Shown here in pieces: positions 41,534 through 49,802 of a stretch of DNA of 64,000 nt (its first letter is position 1; each line of letters opens with the position of its first letter). Below the pieces are notes generated by a model. It was not told where the DNA came from. It made no database searches and saw only the letters and a list, made by a program, of their open reading frames with translations. The DNA comes from Pseudomonas sp. N3-W (GTDB lineage: Bacteria; Pseudomonadota; Gammaproteobacteria; Pseudomonadales; Pseudomonadaceae). The position numbers and the translations under genes are program-made. The DNA lies in contig NZ_CP103965.1 of assembly GCF_024970185.1 (NCBI RefSeq), positions 5,661,001 to 5,725,000 on the forward strand, in the 5' to 3' direction.

Positions 41534-42751
41534 ATGGCGGTCAAGGCAGCAAAAATCAGTGTGTACGCCTGGGAAGGCACCGACAGGAAAGGCACGAAAC
41601 TGACCGGCGAACTGAGTGGTCAGAACCCGGCGCTGATCAAGGCACAGTTACGCAAGCAAGGCATCAACCCTGGCAAGGTGCGCAGGAAATCCATCTCGAT
41701 CTTCAACCTGGGCAAACGCATCAAGCCCCAGGACATTGCCCTGTTCACGCGGCAGATGGCGACCATGATGAAAGCCGGCGTGCCGCTGTTGCAGTCGTTC
41801 GACATCATCGGCGAAGGCTTCGACAACCCGGCCATGCGTAAACTGGTGGACGAGGTCAAACAGGAAGTCGCGGCGGGCAACAGCTTCGCTGCCTCGCTGC
41901 GCAAGAAACCGCAATATTTTGACGAGTTGTATTGCAACCTGGTGGACGCTGGCGAACAGGCCGGCGCCCTCGACACGCTGCTGGACCGGGTGGCGACCTA
42001 CAAGGAAAAGAGCGAAAGCCTCAAGGCCAAGATCAAGAAGGCGATGACTTACCCGCTGGCGGTGGTGTTCGTCGCGGCCATTGTCACCGGTATTTTGCTG
42101 GTCAAGGTCGTCCCGCAATTCCAGTCGGTGTTCGCCGGGTTTGGCGCACAATTGCCGGCGTTTACGTTGATGGTGATCGCCCTGTCGGAGTTCATGCAGC
42201 AGTGGTGGTGGCTGGTCCTCGGCGTGCTGGTGGCGGGGGTATTCGGCTTGCGCCGCGCGTCCAGGAAGTCCCAGGCCTTTCGCGACCGGATGGACATCTG
42301 GCTGCTGAAGATGCCGCTGGTGGGCGCGCTGATGTACAAGTCGGCGGTGGCCCGCTATGCGCGAACGCTGTCGACGACCTTCGCCGCCGGGGTGCCTTTG
42401 GTGGACGCGCTGGAATCCGTGGCCGGTGCCACTGGCAACATCGTGTTCAAGCGTGCGGTGCTACGTATCAGGCAGGATGTTTCAACGGGCATGCAGCTGA
42501 ATTTCTCCATGCGCAGCGCTGGCATCTTTCCGAACATGGCGATTCAAATGACCGCCATCGGTGAAGAGTCTGGCGCCCTGGATGACATGCTCGACAAGGT
42601 TGCCAGTTTCTACGAGTCCGAAGTGGACAACATGGTCGATAACCTCACCAGCCTGATGGAACCGTTCATCATGGTGGTGCTCGGTGTTATCGTCGGCGGC
42701 CTGGTGGTTGCCATGTACCTGCCCATCTTCCAACTCGGCTCAGCGATCTGA
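41534..42751 (+). CDS. pilC: Type IV pilus inner-membrane platform protein
   Basis: A 405-residue GspF/PilC-family protein with two repeated cytoplasmic T2SSF domains (about 70-190 and 270-390), each followed by membrane segments. DIALFTRQMATMMKAGVPLL marks the first and ARYARTLSTTFAAGVPLVDAL the second. It couples PilB to pilin insertion. It sits between pilB and pilD in one operon. Confidence 0.96.
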   Translation: MAVKAAKISVYAWEGTDRKGTKLTGELSGQNPALIKAQLRKQGINPGKVRRKSISIFNLGKRIKPQDIALFTRQMATMMKAGVPLLQSFDIIGEGFDNPAMRKLVDEVKQEVAAGNSFAASLRKKPQYFDELYCNLVDAGEQAGALDTLLDRVATYKEKSESLKAKIKKAMTYPLAVVFVAAIVTGILLVKVVPQFQSVFAGFGAQLPAFTLMVIALSEFMQQWWWLVLGVLVAGVFGLRRASRKSQAFRDRMDIWLLKMPLVGALMYKSAVARYARTLSTTFAAGVPLVDALESVAGATGNIVFKRAVLRIRQDVSTGMQLNFSMRSAGIFPNMAIQMTAIGEESGALDDMLDKVASFYESEVDNMVDNLTSLMEPFIMVVLGVIVGGLVVAMYLPIFQLGSAI

Positions 42752-42752
42752 C

Positions 42753-43625
42753 ATGCCCCTCAATGAATTTCTGACGCTCTACCCGCTGGCCTTCATCATC
42801 ATCGCGCTGATACTCGGCCTGTTGATCGGCAGTTTTCTCAACGTGGTGGTCTGGCGTCTGCCGAAAATGCTCGAGCGGGAGTGGCGAATCCAGGCCCACG
42901 ACGTGCTGGGGCTGCCGCCCGAAGCACCCGGTCCGACCTACAACCTGATGTTGCCGCACTCGCGCTGTCCGCATTGCGATCACTCGATCCGCGCCTGGGA
43001 AAATATCCCGGTGTTCAGTTATCTGTTTTTACGCGGTCGTTGCTCGAACTGCGCGGCGCCTATCAGTAAGCGTTATCCCCTGACCGAACTGGCCTGCGGT
43101 GTGCTATCGGCGTTCATTGCCTGGCAGTACGGTTTCGGCTGGCCGGCCGGCATGCTGCTGATCCTGACCTGGGGTCTGCTGGCCATGAGCCTGATTGACG
43201 CCGAACATCAGTTGCTGCCCGATGCCCTGGTCCTGCCATTGTTGTGGCTGGGGCTGATCATCAACAGTTTCGGGCTATTCATGTCATTGAACGCGGCGCT
43301 GTGGGGGGCAGTGGCCGGCTACATGGCGCTGTGGTCGGTGTTCTGGGTGTTCAAGCTGATCACCGGCAAGGACGGCATCGGTCACGGCGACTTCAAGCTG
43401 CTGGCGATGCTGGGGGCTTGGGGCGGCTGGCAGATTTTACCGCTGACAATCCTGCTTTCATCCCTGGTGGGCGCCATTATCGGCGTGATTGTGCTGCGCC
43501 TGCGCGACGAAAAAAACTCGACGCCGATCCCTTTCGGTCCCTATCTGGCCATTGCCGGCTGGATTGCCTTGCTCTGGGGTGGTCAAATAACCGACTTCTA
43601 TTGGCAGTTTGTCGGTTTGAAATGA
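42753..43625 (+). CDS. pilD: Prepilin peptidase / N-methyltransferase
   Basis: A membrane aspartyl protease of 290 residues that cleaves and methylates PilA, PilE and type II secretion pseudopilins. The zinc-binding loop has two CxxC pairs (CPHC, CSNC). The catalytic Asp are in [12 protein letters not shown] and the GxGD-type motif [19 protein letters not shown] 42753 lies one base after the pilC stop. The end overlaps coaE by 4 bp. Confidence 0.96.
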   Translation: MPLNEFLTLYPLAFIIIALILGLLIGSFLNVVVWRLPKMLEREWRIQAHDVLGLPPEAPGPTYNLMLPHSRCPHCDHSIRAWENIPVFSYLFLRGRCSNCAAPISKRYPLTELACGVLSAFIAWQYGFGWPAGMLLILTWGLLAMSLIDAEHQLLPDALVLPLLWLGLIINSFGLFMSLNAALWGAVAGYMALWSVFWVFKLITGKDGIGHGDFKLLAMLGAWGGWQILPLTILLSSLVGAIIGVIVLRLRDEKNSTPIPFGPYLAIAGWIALLWGGQITDFYWQFVGLK

Positions 43626-44245
43626 ATACCCCTGTGGAAAAACCCTGGATTCTCGGCCTCACCGGCGGCATCGGCAGTGGCAAAAGCGCGGCAGCCCAGC
43701 ACTTCATCGACCTCGGCGTGCATGTGGTGGACGCCGATCACGCGGCGCGCTGGGTGGTGGAGCCGGGACGTCCGGCGCTGGCGAAGATTGCCGAACACTT
43801 CGGTCCCGGTGTATTGCAGGCCGACGGGCAGTTGGATCGCGCGGCGCTGCGCAAGCTGATCTTCGAAGTGCCGCAGGAACGCCGCTGGCTCGAAGCGCTG
43901 CTGCATCCGCTGATCGCCGAAGAAATCATCGCGCACCTGGCCAATGCACAATCGCCTTACGCAATTCTGGTATCGCCGCTGCTGATCGAGTCCGGGCAAT
44001 ACGCCATGACCCAGCGCGTGCTGGTGATCGATGCCCCACAAGAGCTACAGATAGAACGCACTCTGCAACGTGACCAGACCAGCGAGCAACAGGTCCAGGC
44101 GATCCTCAAGGCCCAGTCCGGCCGGCAGGATCGCGTGAGCCATGCCGACGACGTGGTGGTCAACGACCGCGACCTCGCCTGGCTGCACAGCGAGGTCGAA
44201 CGCCTGCATCACTTTTACCTTACTTTGCGTGGAGGCCAGTCATGA
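43622..44245 (+). CDS. coaE: Dephospho-CoA kinase
   Basis: Last step of CoA synthesis. It is a 207-residue P-loop kinase with Walker [12 protein letters not shown] at residues 12-22, the [13 protein letters not shown] substrate segment, PLLIESG and the LID helix region. It overlaps pilD (ATGA) and yacG (ATGA), continuing the pil operon into a housekeeping pair, as in other Pseudomonas. Confidence 0.96.
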   Translation: MNTPVEKPWILGLTGGIGSGKSAAAQHFIDLGVHVVDADHAARWVVEPGRPALAKIAEHFGPGVLQADGQLDRAALRKLIFEVPQERRWLEALLHPLIAEEIIAHLANAQSPYAILVSPLLIESGQYAMTQRVLVIDAPQELQIERTLQRDQTSEQQVQAILKAQSGRQDRVSHADDVVVNDRDLAWLHSEVERLHHFYLTLRGGQS

Positions 44246-44442
44246 GCCAACCCCCTATCGTCCAATGCCCAACCTGCGGCGCTCCTGTTGAATGGAACGC
44301 CGAGAGCACCTTCCGACCGTTCTGCTCGGACCGTTGCAAACTGATCGACCTGGGCGCCTGGGCGTCGGAAGAACACAAGATCCCGGTCAGCCCGGACGCC
44401 GAAGACGAGCTGTTCAGCGAAGACTTCGACCCGCGCCATTAA
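44242..44442 (+). CDS. yacG: DNA gyrase inhibitor YacG
   Basis: A 66-residue zinc protein with CPTC and CSDRC ligands (residues about 9-34) and the family motif [18 protein letters not shown]. An acidic C-terminus ([12 protein letters not shown]) follows. In E. coli YacG binds GyrB and blocks DNA binding. It is the last gene of the pilB-pilC-pilD-coaE-yacG chain. Confidence 0.95.
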   Translation: MSQPPIVQCPTCGAPVEWNAESTFRPFCSDRCKLIDLGAWASEEHKIPVSPDAEDELFSEDFDPRH

Positions 44443-44454
44443 GCCCTTCCATCA

Positions 44455-44670
44455 TCAGGGCCGCATGAAGCCGTAGTCCTGGCCTTCATCGAGGTTTTCC
44501 GCGAGAAAACGCAACTCGTCGGCCAGGTCCTCGGCACTGCGCACCACCTTGCTCTGTTGCACCACCGCGCTGAGCAAGGCGCGCAGACTCAAGCCCGGAT
44601 CAAACCCCACTTCCTGCGCCGTATCCAGACTCTGACGCAACTCCTGCCTTGCCCACTCATAAACACTCAT
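44455..44670 (-). CDS. Small conserved hypothetical protein
   Basis: A 71-residue acidic protein (MSVYEWARQELRQSLDTAQE ... DEGQDYGFMRP) predicted to be helical, without membrane segments or known motifs. GAGGAG lies about 7 bases before ATG 44670, which decides the start over an upstream frame. It is convergent with yacG. I do not recognise a function. Confidence 0.75.
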   Translation of the reverse strand: MSVYEWARQELRQSLDTAQEVGFDPGLSLRALLSAVVQQSKVVRSAEDLADELRFLAENLDEGQDYGFMRP

Positions 44671-44735
44671 GCCACAGCTCCTCAAAAGATATAGCCGAGC
44701 ATGGGTTCGCCTGCGACCGGAGGATTTGATGTGGA

Positions 44736-45425
44736 TCAAGGCTTGGGATCGTCATCCTTCCACGGTGCCGAAAGGTAGCGTGTGCGGTTGAACGTCTCCA
44801 GCCATTCGGGGCAGAACACCACCAACGCGCTGATCACCATGCCGTTGATGAACGCTTCGGGAAAAATGATCAGCCACAGGTAGCCGACAAAATCTTCGAG
44901 CCACTCCGGCATGGCGAAAATGCCGTCATACCACAGCAATGTCAGCCCCAGCACCAGGCACAAAAAGGCCGACAGCGCTGCGGCAAGAAAGCCGGAACAG
45001 AAGATATACACAAAGGGATTACGTGGCTGCGCCCGCTCAACAACGATCGCGCAGCACTCGGTGACCAGCACCGGCAGCAGAATCAGCAGCGCACCATTGA
45101 CCCCGACGGCCGCCAGATCCTGCCGGCCCAGCAACACCAGCCCGAGTTGCGCAATCAGCCCGCCGACAATCGCCAGCGGCCAGTCCAGCAGCAACGTCAC
45201 CGCCGTCATGCCAATGAAGTGATAGGACACTCCGCTGTCGAAATCCCGCCGTACCAACCACAACAGGAACAGCGCGAACACTGTGCCGAACAGCAAATGC
45301 TGACGCCGGGTGTCACTGAACAATTCGACCCACGGTGCGCGGCAGATTGCCCAGAGCAGCACCGGCAGATAAATCAGCCAGCCCACTGTCAGGCTCTGCG
45401 GTGATAACAGCTGGGCGCTGATCAT
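44736..45425 (-). CDS. Solitary CbiM-like ECF-type permease
   Basis: A 229-residue membrane protein with six or seven segments. It resembles the energy-coupling factor S/CbiM permease family: YHFIGMTAVTLLLDWPLAIV and FPEAFINGMVISALVVF carry His/Asn-Gly features of metal-uptake CbiM/NikM. No CbiQ or CbiO partner is nearby, so it may be a stand-alone or divergent member. Its ATG overlaps the stop codon of a truncated gene just upstream, showing that this was once a coupled pair. Confidence 0.75.
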   Translation of the reverse strand: MISAQLLSPQSLTVGWLIYLPVLLWAICRAPWVELFSDTRRQHLLFGTVFALFLLWLVRRDFDSGVSYHFIGMTAVTLLLDWPLAIVGGLIAQLGLVLLGRQDLAAVGVNGALLILLPVLVTECCAIVVERAQPRNPFVYIFCSGFLAAALSAFLCLVLGLTLLWYDGIFAMPEWLEDFVGYLWLIIFPEAFINGMVISALVVFCPEWLETFNRTRYLSAPWKDDDPKP

Positions 45426-45511
45426 GGATAGGCCTTCTCCAGCGTCGCAAGTAATTGCCCGGCGCTCACGTACTCATGCTGCTCGACCAATTGACCATCC
45501 TTGGGCTGTAA
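45422..45511 (-). pseudogene. 3' remnant of a thioredoxin-like gene
   Basis: The minus strand encodes LQPKDGQLVEQHEYVSAGQL and then LATLEKAYP and a stop. That stop overlaps the ATG of the CbiM-like permease gene (ATGA), as expected of the end of a real coupled gene. An in-frame TGA (45514-45512) sits just upstream and no start codon or SD precedes it. The PKDGQLVEQHEYVS segment resembles the last strand and helix of thioredoxin-like proteins. The gene has lost everything except its last 29 codons. Confidence 0.6.
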
Positions 45512-46007
45512 TCACAGCACTTTAACCATCGTCCCGGAATAACGCAGTGCGACCCGATCAACGCGACAGGGCATCGTCCCCATACTGCGCTCCAGTCTAG
45601 ACCAGACGGCTCACCTGCCCTTTGCGCTACCCGAAGTTCAACAAAGATGCCGCCAAGGCTCGACCGGTGAGTGAAATCGGATCGGAGGCACCGATTCGTA
45701 AGAAGTCCGAAGATCGGCTTGAGAGGGCTGACTTCGCGGATCGCATAGCCGGCGTTGAAGTTAGAAGCGACGGCGCGAACTGGCTTGATTTCAATCCCCG
45801 ATCTGCGGGATGGAAACCATTAGTAAACCCTGTAAAGTCCGCGCCACCTTCTGAAAAGCTGACGGCTTCTACCCGTTTTGCCGTAATGCATAAAAAAGAA
45901 GCTGATACCCCCCTGCGCCCTAAACGATATCAGGGGCATGCTTCAGCGATGTGCCCAGGACACTTCGCGTTAACTAACGCAACGACATTAAATCGGAAAA
46001 AACCACA
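45512..46007. other. Gene-poor DNA at the edge of an insertion
   Basis: About 500 bp of mixed composition with no convincing gene. A 129-codon frame (45622-46011, TTG start) has low-complexity content and no recognised domain. I see no REP, IS end or tRNA fragment. It starts exactly where the truncated thioredoxin-like gene loses homology. Confidence 0.5.
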
Positions 46008-47270
46008 GTGATAATACCGAGGGTTCTAACACAAGTTGCCAGCTTGCTGATGTGGGTACTGACCTATTACGTGACAGGCCTAATCTCGCTTGAATTTGAC
46101 CACCCTGTCTCCCAAGTGGCCATTGTATGGTTCCCCGCGGGCGTGGCGGTTTCAGCGTTTCTCAGCTCGCAACGTTCACGCTGGCCAGTGTTGTTCACGG
46201 TATTGCTGGCGACACGAGTTCTCCTGGATATTCAATGGCGGCATGATCTGGTCTCTACGCTAGTCCACTCCTGCCTGGCCCTGAGTGCAGCCGTCAGCAT
46301 CGCCTGGCTGGTACGTCGTTTCGCCCGCCCCAACGACTACTTGAACGCAATTGTGCTCTGGATAGTCGCTACCGTGGTTGTTTGCGCAGTGGAAGCTGCC
46401 TTGACCGGAACCTGGTTGACGCTCGCACGCGATGTGCCACTGCGACACCTGTTCTGGGTAACCTGGATTGCCAACATCACCGGGATTATCTTCGCCACCA
46501 CTACGATCATGAGCCTGCTCAATGTTGATACCAATACTCATCGCGCAGGGGTCTTCGCCAATCTTATGGGCGTGATTGCCTTTCTCCTTCTATGCCTCAG
46601 TACCTGGTTTATCTTTGGGCTCGATCCCGCTTGGCTGAAGGCCGGTATTACCGATAATACCGGCGCCGCCATGAACTTCGCGCTAGCCTGCGTCCCGATC
46701 ATTTTCTCAGTGATCGTTTCGATGGTCTGGGGGGGACGTGGAGCAACGTTGGTATTGCTGACGCTGGCAGCCTTGGTGATTCATTACACCGACAATGGGC
46801 AAGGGCCCTTTTTCCTTAAAGGGCTTCACCAAGGTGAACCATTGCTACTAGCCCAGTGCTATCTCTGCGCTACAGCCTTGCTGATGGTTTTTCTGCGCGT
46901 TCTGACCCAGTCAGCACGACGTTACGATCTCGACACCGGCCGGGCGTCTGGTGAGGGGGTAATGTATCGGCTGCACCCCAACTCTGGCGATATTTTCTGG
47001 GACGATAACCTGCGGGATCTGCTGGGAATAGAGGCCCCTGTCTTGTCGACGATCAATGACGTGCTGGAGCGCGTACACCCGAAGGACCGGGAGAAACTAC
47101 GACAGCACTGGTCCATACAACAACGTAGGAAGGGGCACGCCTCTTTAACGTTTCGTATCACCGTACAGGGCACAAACACACGGGTTATCTGTGACTACAC
47201 CCCTGGCGTTATTGCGGATTCGAGCGGCGAAGTGATCGTGGGCAACTGGCAGATCAGTCACTTCCAATAA
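46008..47270 (+). CDS. MASE1-PAS membrane sensor without an output domain
   Basis: A 420-residue protein. Eight or so membrane segments form a MASE1 domain (about 5-305), with IVWFPAGVAVSAFLSSQRSR and WVTWIANITGIIFAT as typical elements. A PAS fold follows (about 315-415: YRLHPNSGDIFWDDNLRDLLG, VHPKDREKLRQH). It stops there: no GGDEF, EAL or histidine-kinase domain. The start is probably GTG 46008 without a strong SD; ATG 46049 is an alternative. The next gene follows after 46 bp on the same strand. Confidence 0.75.
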   Translation: MIIPRVLTQVASLLMWVLTYYVTGLISLEFDHPVSQVAIVWFPAGVAVSAFLSSQRSRWPVLFTVLLATRVLLDIQWRHDLVSTLVHSCLALSAAVSIAWLVRRFARPNDYLNAIVLWIVATVVVCAVEAALTGTWLTLARDVPLRHLFWVTWIANITGIIFATTTIMSLLNVDTNTHRAGVFANLMGVIAFLLLCLSTWFIFGLDPAWLKAGITDNTGAAMNFALACVPIIFSVIVSMVWGGRGATLVLLTLAALVIHYTDNGQGPFFLKGLHQGEPLLLAQCYLCATALLMVFLRVLTQSARRYDLDTGRASGEGVMYRLHPNSGDIFWDDNLRDLLGIEAPVLSTINDVLERVHPKDREKLRQHWSIQQRRKGHASLTFRITVQGTNTRVICDYTPGVIADSSGEVIVGNWQISHFQ

Positions 47271-47316
47271 TTATGCGCCACTTCAATCCGTACGATTTGC
47301 GACAAGGAAACAACTC

Positions 47317-48666
47317 ATGATTCAAATCGCATTGCTTCTATTTGGCGCAGAATTCGTGCGATCCAAAGCCAGGTTCATCGGTTGGGTCGGTTTGCTTTGG
47401 GGCTTGATGGGGACGGGTGTACTTATTGACGGCCTAGACGGTATGTTGTATTTCCCGATGAAGGTCTTTGGGGTTTTACTGCTTTTGGAAAGCATCGTGA
47501 CACTCAGCGTAGCGTCGAGTGGTGTGGGTGCACAAAAGGCCGTGCTGTTTTTCAAAGGCGGCGTCTGTTTCTTCGTGGCGCTCCTGATTCTGACCGACAA
47601 AACCTATAGCAACCTGTTACTGGCGATTATTTTCGGTTTTTCGTATTTCATTTTCGGCGTACTGGTGATTACTTCCGCTTTTGTCGTCAGATACCCTCAT
47701 TGGCGTTTTTCAGTTATCACTGGTACAGCCAAGGTAATCTTCGCCCTCCTGCTTTTCACCCCCTATCCAGTTGACTACCAGGCGACGGTCTCATTTTTTC
47801 TCGGTTCGCTGATGATCGTCAGTGGCATCAATACCTTGCGCGTGGCCAGGCGTGCGAGTTTACTCGTGCATGGTACTTCGTCATTCGAACTACTGGCGGT
47901 CAATGAGTCTTTGCCGAGCATAAACAAGAAACCTGCAATTAAACCCGAAGTGATCGAGACCCTTGCCAGCCCGCCACTTAACGAGCCTCTGATCGTGCAT
48001 ATTTGGACGCCAGAAGGTACGGCGGAAAATACACCGGTACCGCGACCGATCATCAACCGGTACATCGCAGCCGTCGATAGCCAAGGCGTCATTTCCACTG
48101 GACACGCAGCGCTGGAGTTGCAGCCCTCGATCTATATCAGCCTATACCCGGCCGCAGACATCGACCGTTCGCCCTCAGAGTTTTTCCGCCTACTTAAAGC
48201 GACCAAAGACAATGACGTAGCGGGTACTTATCAGCCTGACTATGCGACAGAGGCTGCTAACTGGTGTGAGTCTGATCGTAAAATTCTTTTTCACCAATAC
48301 AATAGCCGTGCCCTTGAGAACTTCTGGACCAACTACAGCCGCGATAACAGCTACAACCTGACATACCGCAATTGCTCAAGCAGTGTCGCTTATGCGCTGG
48401 AAGCGTCCCTTGATGGAGTGCTTGCCTTGCGCAGCGAGCGCTGGCGAGATTGTTTGAGGACCCTGTTTATGCCAGAACTGTGGATTGCGGCACAGGTACG
48501 CAGACGCGCGCTGACAATGGCATGGACACCCGGACTGGTGATGGATTACGCCAGGGCACTGCGGGCCATAGTGCACCCGGTTCCGCAGTCCTGGTTTCAG
48601 CGCATGCCTTGGAAAGCACGCAACGTTGATAAGGTTTCGACGAACCTCAGAGGCGGTCCGGAGTAA
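47317..48666 (+). CDS. HdeD-like membrane domain fused to a predicted papain-like domain
   Basis: A 449-residue protein I cannot name. Residues about 1-175 form six membrane segments resembling HdeD/DUF308. After a linker, residues about 225-380 have a His-then-Cys layout: GHAALEL (His263) followed by YRNCSSSVAYALE (Cys353). This order is that of circularly permuted NlpC/P60-type enzymes. A Trp-rich region (EAANWCESD, NFWTNYSRDNSYN) lies between. It pairs with the MASE1-PAS gene in an accessory islet. Both the enzyme class and the cellular side of the domain are inference. Confidence 0.65.
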   Translation: MIQIALLLFGAEFVRSKARFIGWVGLLWGLMGTGVLIDGLDGMLYFPMKVFGVLLLLESIVTLSVASSGVGAQKAVLFFKGGVCFFVALLILTDKTYSNLLLAIIFGFSYFIFGVLVITSAFVVRYPHWRFSVITGTAKVIFALLLFTPYPVDYQATVSFFLGSLMIVSGINTLRVARRASLLVHGTSSFELLAVNESLPSINKKPAIKPEVIETLASPPLNEPLIVHIWTPEGTAENTPVPRPIINRYIAAVDSQGVISTGHAALELQPSIYISLYPAADIDRSPSEFFRLLKATKDNDVAGTYQPDYATEAANWCESDRKILFHQYNSRALENFWTNYSRDNSYNLTYRNCSSSVAYALEASLDGVLALRSERWRDCLRTLFMPELWIAAQVRRRALTMAWTPGLVMDYARALRAIVHPVPQSWFQRMPWKARNVDKVSTNLRGGPE

Positions 48667-48838
48667 CACCGAGAATCGCCCGCTAATGGTTAACACGACC
48701 AGTGGCCACCCATCTGACGGACTCACGACTGTAGGCGTGCGCCAATTCCCATATCGATTCCGTCATTCAAGAGAAGCAAAAGTAAATTTAACAACTAAAC
48801 GCTAAAGACTAAAACATTTGCACGCTAAGCTTGGGCCT

Positions 48839-49465
48839 ATGGATGACTCAGATTATTTACGCCTGCTGACCATCGCGGCCGAGCAAGCCAACGCGTTCCT
48901 GTCCAATGCCCGCAAATGGGAGCGGGAGCGTTGGGTGTGCCAGCGCCTGCTGCAAGGCCTGAATATCCCCTACCGCGCCGACGAATTCGCCCCTGCCGGG
49001 GAGCCGCCGGACGTGCTGTTCCGTGAGGCGAATTTCGAGGTCTTCTTCGTGCTCGACGAAGGCCGCAGACTCAACGATGAATGGCGCGACGAGCTGCAAC
49101 GTCGACGCAGCGCTTTTTCCCTGAGCCAGTTGGTGCGGCGCGAAGCCAAACCCAAACGCATCCCCGCCAATGAATTTCTGCTGAGACTGGCGCCAACCCT
49201 GCGCAAAAAGGCGCACAACTACAAAGAGCGCGGCATGGACCTCGGCGAACTGGACATCATTGCCTTCGCCAGCCTCAAGCGCGAAGTACTGGACCTCAAC
49301 AGCCATTTCCCGCCGCCCACCGAATACCTGCGCCAGGGCTGGCGCTCGTTGTCGCTGGTGGGCCCGACCTTCGCCCGCGTGTTGTTCGCGCATCCCGACG
49401 CGCCGGACTTTCTACGCAGCAACCTGGGGCGTAGCATCGTCTTTGATGTCGGGATCAGTCTGTGA
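48839..49465 (+). CDS. DUF1780 domain protein
   Basis: A 208-residue soluble protein: MDDSDYLRLLTIAAEQANAF at the start, then WERERWVCQRLLQGLN, PPDVLFREANFEVFFVLDEG and KERGMDLGELDIIAFASL. It matches DUF1780, which has a PD-(D/E)XK-nuclease-like arrangement of acidic residues, but no activity is established. Start 48839 is chosen over an upstream frame start. It marks the return to core gene order before DUF3094 and ndh. Confidence 0.8.
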   Translation: MDDSDYLRLLTIAAEQANAFLSNARKWERERWVCQRLLQGLNIPYRADEFAPAGEPPDVLFREANFEVFFVLDEGRRLNDEWRDELQRRRSAFSLSQLVRREAKPKRIPANEFLLRLAPTLRKKAHNYKERGMDLGELDIIAFASLKREVLDLNSHFPPPTEYLRQGWRSLSLVGPTFARVLFAHPDAPDFLRSNLGRSIVFDVGISL

Positions 49466-49568
49466 ACATCGGCCCCGTCCCGGCCGGCAGCTATGCTCCG
49501 TTCACAGGGGGATAAATTCCCTGTAGCTTCTACACATTCAGCAACGTCTACCCCTGACGAGGCCTCAC

Positions 49569-49742
49569 ATGACCAGCCGCCTGAACCCCGACGACCAGAA
49601 GCATGTCGAAGAGTACCTGCACCTGTCCCAACACCGAGTCGAGCGCCGGCCTTTCCGGCCGTGGATGCTCCTGGTGGTGGTGCTGGCAGCGACCATTGGT
49701 CTGGGCCTGCTGAGCAGACTTATCAGTTACCTGACGCTATGA
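49569..49742 (+). CDS. DUF3094 small membrane protein
   Basis: A 57-residue protein, MTSRLNPDDQKHVEEYLHLS, followed by a basic stretch (RVERRPFRPWM) and one transmembrane helix (about residues 34-54). It matches DUF3094, which in Pseudomonas sits just upstream of ndh. The conserved N-terminal helix would face the cytoplasm. A regulatory or assembly role for NDH-2 is only a guess. Confidence 0.8.
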   Translation: MTSRLNPDDQKHVEEYLHLSQHRVERRPFRPWMLLVVVLAATIGLGLLSRLISYLTL

Positions 49743-49802
49743 GCCGCGTGGCGCTCGCTCGGGTAACGGCACCGATTTCTTTTAGCCTTGCGAGATATCC
49801 CC

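Noticed and set aside
45622..46011. 129-codon plus-strand frame with TTG start before the MASE1-PAS gene
   Set aside because: No ribosome binding site, no domain, disordered composition. Its stop overlapping the next GTG could be chance, so it is not called.
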